From: Pomacea canaliculata
Lineage: Eukaryota; Mollusca; Gastropoda; Architaenioglossa; Ampullariidae
Assembly (NCBI RefSeq): GCF_003073045.1
Contig: NC_037599.1
Span: 3,968,001 to 4,032,000, forward strand
Direction of reading: 5' to 3'
Length of the DNA: 64,000 nt
Each line of letters starts with the position of its first letter. The first letter of the stretch is position 1. The notes beneath the pieces are model-generated. The model had not been told where the DNA came from, did no database searches, and was given only the letters and a program-made list of their open reading frames with translations. This document shows, piece by piece, positions 59,001-64,000 of the stretch. Both the position numbers and the translations under genes were made by a program.

Positions 59001-62000
59001 GCCGAGATGACAACAAGTCATGTTCTTTTATAAATATCTACAGTGAGAAGCGACCTACACCGATAATTGACACACCGATGAAGAGAGAAATGTTTGTAGA
59101 TTTGTTTGACACCAAATATGTGCAGTAAATGTGTAGAAGTGGGGAGTTGTTGTGGGGAGAAGGAGGGACAACAAACACAACTTTGCGCGTCAGGCGGCGC
59201 GGCAGACGTCATTTGGCCGACAGCGAGGCGGTGCTGACGTTGCGGCTCGCGCCGGGCCTATATATACAGACGCGCGGCGCTGAGAGTCAGTCCGCTGTCC
59301 TCACTCGCTGAGTTCACATCGCACACAAGCTTCCAGAAATTTCTCTCCGTCTCATCACCATGGCCGACACTGCCACCGATGTTGCTGTCGCTTCTACGTC
59401 CGGTTCCAGCAAGAAGTCCGCCAAGACCAAGAAGCCAGCGAAACCGTCGGAACACCCGAAGTACAACATCATGATCGCCGCGGCCATCAACGCCCTGAAA
59501 GAGCGGGGTGGGTCGTCACGCCAGGCCATCCTCAAGTACGTTCAGGCCAACTACAAGCTAGGCAACGAGGTGGCCAAGATCAACGCTCGCCTCAAGACCG
59601 CTTTGAAGGCTGGCGTCAAGGTCGGGACCCTCAAGCAGTCCAAGGGGACCGGCGCTTCCGGTTCTTTCCGTCTGGGCGAGAAGAAAGTCGTCGCCGCAGC
59701 CAAGCCAAAGAAGGCCAAGAAGCCCAAGGCCGCGGTCAAGAAACCCAAGTCTTCTCCCAAGAAGTCTGCTGCCAAAAAGCCGAAGGCTTCTCCCAAGAAG
59801 GTGGCGGTCAAGAAAGCCAAAGCTGCTGCCAGCACCAAGAAACCCAAGTCTTCTCCCAAGAAGGCAGCTGCCAAGCCCAAGACTGCCAAACCTGCTGCAG
59901 CCAAGAAGCCAAAGGCCGCCAAACCATCTGCTGCCAGGAAAGCAAAAAGCCCAGCCAAGAAGGCAGCCAAGCCCAAAGCGTCCAAGGCATAAGGCTTGGA
60001 ACAATTTTCTCAGGTTTTTTTTCCCCAAAACCTCAAAATGGTCTCTTTTTAGGGACCACACAGTTTCAACATGAGAGCGCATCTCTCCTCGGAAAGTTTG
60101 CAAAAAATTGCGTTCTATTATGTCCGTCTTTGTATGCTATGTATGGCTTTGAAAACTTTCTCCACAGTGGCACGCGGACTATTACTACAAGTTCATGTCT
60201 TAACTGTCTCATGCTTGCTTCTAATGTTATTGATCTGTTGGGGTTTTTTTTTTTTTTCAAGCTATGAGTCATTTACATGAGCGTTTACCATCTCAATGAC
60301 CAACTTGACAACTATTTTTCAATGATCTGACAGGTTGAGTCACTTTGCTTTCCAGCGAATTTTCTGTACAGAACCTCGGATAGCGAATATTTCGGTTAAC
60401 AAACAAAAATTTCGTTAAAAGTTTGTCTCGGATAGCGAACAATTTCAGCCACGTGAACCACACGTGACAGCATGTCATCATTCGCGCTCGAGACACAGTT
60501 ACGATCGGTCGTTCCTTACCTATGCGCATCCTTCTTATTTAGTGATTGTTGTGCTTTATTTTAGTAAGATAATCCTCCAATCAATGGCTCCAAAGAAGAT
60601 TAAGAGCAATAGCAGTGAGGTAATGACAAGGAAGCGGCCAACAAATGAATTGTAAAAGGAAATGATTTCAAAGTATGAAGGTGGCATGCGTCTGTCGGAT
60701 ATGTGATGTCGTATTACCGAAGAGTTTTACAAAAAAGGCAGAAGGAACAGACACTGGACAAGATTTTTCCTTTAACCTCAAAGTTAAAGAAAAGGGAAGT
60801 CACCCCCGATTTTATGTCACGTGTGCTCATGGAGGGGGAATCCAAGCAGTAATTCCACCCCTTCCTCCCCACACCTGTTTCCAACCACGCCGTCAAAACG
60901 GCAAGTTTTCTGATGTTTAAATGCTTTCGTTAATGTTTTTATGTTTATTTAACTCCATTTATATTGCATTATAACTGTTCTCATTAAGACAAATACCTAT
61001 ATAGCCTGTAACTTTCAAATATTAGCGAGTCAACAGGGGCTGGGAACCAATTAAGTCTATTTCCTTTATTTCTTATGGAAAAAATTGTTTCGAATAACAA
61101 ACATTTCGGATAACGAACAGCTTTCCAGAACGGATTAAGTTCGTTAACCGAGGTTCCACTGTATGTCTTTGCTTATCCTTATCCACAAATTTCACTGGCG
61201 TGACCAGAGTGAACTTGCTGCTGAGCAAGCTATCCTCGGAAAAACTGTAACATGGTTCACTTTTACTTTCTATGATCTCAGTGGAACGTGCTCCCACACA
61301 CAATTATAAGTCCCAGACGTAACAGCCAGGCCTTCACATGTCGCACTCTCACCCATTACTCCTGTCGTCACACCTCTTTTTTACCTCATTGATACAAATA
61401 TTCTGAAAACTTTCGTCATTCATGCTCTTTCGTCCTTGCACGTGCGCTTAACCCTCCCACTCCAACTACTATATTGTCATAAACTAAGTAAGTTTGCACT
61501 CATTTAATAATAATAACTGAAAGATTTGTATAGCACATATTCACACTCATAAGGAGCATGCTCTTAGCACTTAAAATAAGAACAAGACATGGACAACATG
61601 TCCAGCATATGAGGGAAGAAAAAATAAACAATATTGACAACAAATAAAAACCAAATACAGAAAAAGCAAAGAGGAACCAAGTAAGAAGAACTGAAAATAT
61701 TGTGATTCTACTCTACAGAAGAAGATTAGTAGAAAAGTAGCGAAAAGCAAAAAAGATCAGGGGATGGGGGTGGGCAAAGGACTAGCATTGTGTGGACCGT
61801 GTTAGTAGTAATGCTCAAAGAAGAGGTGAGTTTCAGCACAGATCTGAAGGATTCAATTGTAGGTGGGTTGTGGAGATGGAAAGGGAAAATAATTTAAAAG
61901 AACCAAGCCAGTATTTTATCCACTACAATATACAGTGCTCTACTGATCCTCCACATTTATGTTTTTTATAATATGTGTGCCAAGTAACTGTACCTGTTCT

Positions 62001-63206
62001 TTCCAAACAAAACATCCCAGTGCTTATCGATGAAGGCGCATACATGTTCCTTCCAGCGGAAATACCCTTTCTTCCCTCCACCTCCTAGTTGGAGGTTATA
62101 AAGTGCCAGCATTACAACATTCTGCCTGCAAACCCCAACCCCCCACAAAAAAACCAAAACAAAATGATATTGTCAAGAAGATTACACATAAGCTAGTGAT
62201 AACCTGCTACAGTATTTTAAAATTCTTCATTATTCAATACTCTACTTAATCATTGTTTTTTGTAAACAGTACACATTCTTATGATGTTGAAGAAATGACT
62301 AGTATTTATAAAATTCTTTTAAAATGATATACATTGTGCAAAAACTACTTATAAAATATGCAAAAGTTAGTTCTTCTACTTACCATGATATACTTCCTCT
62401 TTCATATTCTTCCTCATTATTTTCCCCACATCTACTACAAAGGAAATTGTAGAAAGTGTCACCATTTAATGGTGAAGAAACTCCTGAATGTAAGCAACCT
62501 ATGACAGAAAAAAAATATTGAACTCTAGTAGAACATTACTATATTCAAGATTCGTCTATCCATGGGCTCTCCTCAACAACAGGTGCCGGACAAGGGACAA
62601 CTGGCTAAGTTCTGTGTCATCTTGGTAGAAATTCTACTACTGTATATTCTTTCACTACTGTTAGTATCACACCAAAATTATATAATTATGATGCAATACT
62701 ATGTCCTGGAGAACTAAGAATTGTGTAAATGAATCTTTCTCCCCTCCCCTAACACACACATATAAAAAACTTGAAACTAAGGATTAAAATGATTAACATA
62801 ATGGAGTACACTAGTAAAATCAGTCCTCTCTCCCTCACGTATACATATATGAGAGAGAGTGCCGTATTCAAGGAACAGGAGAGTACACAACAATAATAAC
62901 ACGAGATGGAGATCGAGTAGTTACAGATTCTGTAAGTTAGGGATAGTGAACGAGTTCTTGCATTCTGTGAGGGGTTACTAATTCCATATAACAATCTATT
63001 CGTTCATGATGAGTTGATGATTATTATATGTAGCATTACTGTAAATAATGTCTAAAACAGAGAAGCGCTTCACTCAGTTCTCAAGTACAACACTACTGCT
63101 ATATACCTGGATGAAAACGCTTCCTACACTGGCGGCACTGAAAAGTCCCTACGGGCTGTGCTGGATCTAGTTGTCCACAATAACAGTGGTCACTTTCTGT
63201 CTTCAT
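47072..63206 (-). CDS. KAT14: cysteine-rich protein 2-binding protein / lysine acetyltransferase 14 (ATAC complex), 17 exons
   Basis: Nuclear GNAT-family subunit of the ATAC histone acetyltransferase complex. Coding exons in transcript order: 63107-63206, 62384-62498, 61994-62125, 58134-58276, 56952-57124, 55507-55910 (one-base frameshift near 55758), 54028-54171, 53523-53778, 52465-52630, 52179-52271, 51524-51592, 51066-51235, 50773-50859, 49669-49787, 49356-49404, 47391-47523, 47072-47245. With the extra base removed all phases join and give about 841 residues (human 782). The start is the first ATG after an in-frame TAG. N-terminus: a PHD-like C4HC3 pattern (C8, C10, C24, C27, H32, C35, C54, C57), then [20 protein letters not shown] and [16 protein letters not shown], then [16 protein letters not shown]. 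An acidic, serine-rich middle follows. The C-terminal GNAT fold has [20 protein letters not shown], the acetyl-CoA-binding [13 protein letters not shown], and [17 protein letters not shown] histone H1 gene is nested in intron 3. Confidence 0.94.
47783..49319 (+). pseudogene. Tigger/pogo-type DNA transposon relic
   Basis: CAGTGGTACCTTGAGATA and its near complement CTTAAGGTACCACTG form the termini, both next to TA (47781-47782 and 49320-49321). Between them a broken transposase can be read on the plus strand: an N-terminal [13 protein letters not shown] and [10 protein letters not shown] helix-turn-helix region; a linker; then a DDE region with [49 protein letters not shown] and [13 protein letters not shown]. 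The layout is that of Tigger/Jerky-type transposases. Stops, frameshifts and a later SINE insertion (48318-48505) inactivate it. It fills most of the KAT14 intron between the exons at 49356 and 47391. Confidence 0.88.
48304..48519 (-). mobile_element. near-intact SINE nested in the Tigger relic
   Basis: The 188-bp reverse SINE at 48318-48505 is flanked by perfect 14-bp duplications GTCCCAATTAAGGA (48304-48317 and 48506-48519). It keeps the tRNA-like head (CTAACCGCTGCGCCACCGGG in reverse) and the C tail, and is close to the copy at 11134. It is therefore younger than the decayed transposon it interrupts. Confidence 0.9.
51779..52080 (-). mobile_element. antisense LINE C-terminal fragment, copy 2
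   Basis: The minus strand gives KNWLTNVKD, then [20 protein letters not shown] and DRCQSRDD, homologous to the fragment at 40905-41060. It is an RT-type LINE C-terminus with stops, in the KAT14 intron between the exons at 52179 and 51524. Confidence 0.6.
52854..53075. repeat. tandem duplication, about 108-121 bp, two copies
   Basis: ACAAGAATTCTGATGAAAAA recurs at 52854 and 52962, and TCTTTTCTCAAGGAAAA recurs near 52932 and 53053. The spacing differs by a few indels. It is intronic in KAT14, with no coding sense recognised. Confidence 0.75.
54870..55445 (+). mobile_element. degenerate LINE reverse-transcriptase fragment with (ATT)n tail
   Basis: [20 protein letters not shown] and, one frame over, [15 protein letters not shown] match the conserved KTKEMVIDFR ... 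V..YKYLG region downstream of the RT active site in CR1/L2-like LINEs. A FKKHL-like segment follows, and the block ends in an ATTATTATT run near 55422-55437. It is in a KAT14 intron, opposite to the gene. Confidence 0.6.
58508..58572 (+). repeat. left arm of a ~65-70 bp inverted repeat around the histone H1 region
   Basis: TAGTCGGAGTGGGAGG, AAGCGCACGT, GGACGAAAGAGCGTGAATGA and CGAAAGTTTT recur in reverse complement at 61406-61472 with scattered differences (roughly 85 percent identical by eye). Confidence 0.8.
59173..59179 (+). promoter_or_regulatory. histone H1 box (AAACACA)
   Basis: AAACACA is the conserved H1-specific promoter element of metazoan replication-dependent H1 genes. It lies about 80 bases upstream of the TATA box and about 180 bases before the H1 ATG. 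Confidence 0.7.
59259..59266 (+). promoter_or_regulatory. TATA box of histone H1
   Basis: TATATATA in a GC-rich, CpG-rich promoter. Transcription would start about 30 bases downstream, near 59290, leaving a 5' UTR of about 70 bases. Confidence 0.8.
59360..59992 (+). CDS. linker histone H1, intronless, nested antisense in a KAT14 intron
   Basis: Linker histone that binds DNA at the nucleosome entry/exit site. The 210-residue single-exon frame has a short N-terminal tail, a winged-helix globular domain (about residues 31-104: [49 protein letters not shown]) and a lysine/alanine/proline-rich C-terminal tail with several SPKK motifs that fit CDK phosphorylation. Upstream are an H1 box and a TATA box; downstream is a histone 3' stem-loop and no nearby AATAAA, so this is a replication-dependent gene. 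It is strongly GC-rich compared with the surrounding intron. It lies alone, with no core histone genes in the window, on the strand opposite to KAT14. Minus-strand frames over it are shadows of the repetitive tail. Confidence 0.96.
   Translation: MADTATDVAVASTSGSSKKSAKTKKPAKPSEHPKYNIMIAAAINALKERGGSSRQAILKYVQANYKLGNEVAKINARLKTALKAGVKVGTLKQSKGTGASGSFRLGEKKVVAAAKPKKAKKPKAAVKKPKSSPKKSAAKKPKASPKKVAVKKAKAAASTKKPKSSPKKAAAKPKTAKPAAAKKPKAAKPSAARKAKSPAKKAAKPKASKA
60040..60057 (+). terminator. histone mRNA 3'-end stem-loop
   Basis: GGTCTCT TTTT AGGGACC forms a 7-bp stem (one G-T pair) with a four-T loop, 48 bases after the H1 stop. It is followed by ACA, like the ACCA that follows canonical histone stem-loops. 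Canonical stems have 6 bp, so this one is slightly longer. It would be bound by SLBP instead of a poly(A) tail being added. Confidence 0.8.
60369..61161 (+). pseudogene. short Tigger/pogo-type element, non-autonomous
   Basis: Ends near CAGAACCTCGGATAGCGAA and TTCGTTAACCGAGGTTCCACTG form inverted repeats with TA on both sides (60367-60368 and 61162-61163). A second, subterminal pairing (TCGGATAGCGAACAA against TTCGGATAACGAACAG) is visible. Only the first part of a transposase remains ([20 protein letters not shown], then [11 protein letters not shown]). It is an internally deleted Tigger derivative lying just downstream of histone H1. Confidence 0.8.
61406..61472 (-). repeat. right arm of the inverted repeat around the histone H1 region
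   Basis: Read on the minus strand it matches 58508-58572: TAGTTGGAGTGGGAGG, AAGCGCACGT, GGACGAAAGAGCATGAATGA, CGAAAGTTTT. The two arms enclose about 2.9 kb with the H1 gene and the short Tigger element. Confidence 0.8.
61498..61900 (-). mobile_element. LINE/SINE 3' end, reverse orientation
   Basis: Read on the minus strand, ATGTGCTATACAAATCTTTC followed by AGTTATTATTATTA is the same kind of CR1/L2-like 3' tail as at 32600-32745, preceded by a LINE-like GAG/AAG-rich body. The 5' boundary is uncertain. It is in KAT14 intron 3. Confidence 0.5.
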
Positions 63207-63523
63207 TTCTAATGGACTGTGTGGACCATGGATGTGTAGAATACAAATTCGTGGTGTGGACTAAACACGTTAACTCACAGCATTACTTCACGTTGGCTTT
63301 CTCTCAGAGTTGTCTTTCCTGTCAGGTACTCTTTCGAAATCTTACATTTCTGAAAAATCAGTGTGGTCTTTGTTTTAAACTCTTCTGTAGTTATTTGAAC
63401 CAAGCAAAAATAGGTGGTATAAAAAATAAACACATTAATAAATATAAATTCTTAAGCACTAAGAAAAACAAAGAGAAGGAAGAGTTGAGAATAATAGAAC
63501 GCACTTGCACTAACTTTAGCCAA

Positions 63524-63595
63524 GGGGATATAGCTCAGTGGTAGAGCATTCGACTGCAGATCGAGAGGTCCCCGGTTCGATCCCGGGTGTCCCCT
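63524..63595 (+). tRNA. tRNA-Cys (GCA)
   Basis: All four stems can be drawn: acceptor GGGGATA with TGTCCCC, D stem GCTC/GAGC, anticodon stem TTCGA/TCGAG with loop CTGCAGA, and T stem CCCGG/CCGGG with loop TTCGATC. The anticodon is GCA at 63556-63558. No intron is present. A TTTT pol III stop begins shortly after (TTTGTTTTATTTTT from 63596). It lies about 320 bases upstream of the KAT14 start codon on the opposite strand. Confidence 0.98.
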
Positions 63596-64000
63596 TTGTT
63601 TTATTTTTGTGCTCTTTGTCGGAAACAGAAAAAATTTTCGGGGGTACGAGATAAACAATTTTTTGTGTCTTTATCCTATCTTGTGTAGTCGGACTGATCC
63701 ACTTCTCTTGCTCAGGCTAACACTGAGTCAAATCAGCCCATTCCTCTTTGGATTTCCAGGGAAGAGGATGGAAGTTCCCATGGGAAATTTTCTGCTAAAT
63801 TCTGGCTTTTGTTCGTCTGGCGTGTTATCTAATCTACCTTGTTTTTTCCCCATCCAATACACACCTGCACTTAACTGACCTTGGAATCCACAAAAGCTCC
63901 TGCTTTATCCCTAACAAAAGAGTGTTTTCTTCAGTGCATTGTTCAACTCCACGGATCTTCATGTGTGCTCTCTGCTGTGTCACAGCTATATACAGATTGA
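63596..64000. other. downstream of tRNA-Cys, no recognised feature
   Basis: After the tRNA terminator the sequence contains short open frames without family resemblance or clear splice context. Nothing else could be supported. Confidence 0.6.

Noticed and set aside
59551..60103. Long minus-strand open frames over the H1 gene
   Set aside because: They mirror the lysine/alanine-rich H1 tail on the other strand; composition is leucine/glycine/alanine repeats with no start context or family.
63158..63544. 128-codon plus-strand frame opposite KAT14 exon 1
   Set aside because: It overlaps the KAT14 first exon and runs into the tRNA gene; no family resemblance.

Overview
The window looks like nuclear DNA of a lophotrochozoan animal, most probably a gastropod mollusc. 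The basis is AT-rich, intron-dense genes with GT-AG (and a few GC-AG) introns, proteins that resemble known animal orthologues throughout, and a tRNA-derived SINE family with a poly(C)-like tail. The species cannot be fixed from the sequence alone.

Layout. 1-17964 (+): the 3' two thirds or so of the SMARCA4/BRG1 (Brahma) chromatin-remodelling ATPase gene; its 5' end lies outside the window. 21014-27969 (+): BRIX1, a 60S ribosome-assembly factor in 10 exons, with a 2.7 kb TTAA-flanked element in its last long intron. 30708-44634 (+): PAIP1, a translation regulator in 12 exons, with two PAM2-like motifs on separate exons. 47072-63206 (-): KAT14/CSRP2BP, a GNAT-family subunit of the ATAC complex, tail-to-tail with PAIP1. 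Inside KAT14's third intron, on the opposite strand, sits an intronless replication-type histone H1 gene (59360-59992) with a TATA box, an H1 box and a 3' stem-loop. A tRNA-Cys(GCA) gene lies at 63524-63595, divergent from KAT14.

Introns and intergenic DNA are rich in mobile-element debris: about nine copies of one SINE family, fragments of several LINE groups, a deleted mariner, two Tigger/pogo-type relics, two elements flanked by TTAA, and other inverted-repeat elements.

Two single-base frameshifts, both in short G runs (SMARCA4 near 3975, KAT14 near 55758), interrupt otherwise perfectly phased genes and are most simply read as assembly indels. Functionally the neighbourhood mixes chromatin (SMARCA4, KAT14, H1) and translation or ribosome genes (BRIX1, PAIP1, tRNA-Cys). 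No operon-like logic is evident; these are independent housekeeping genes.
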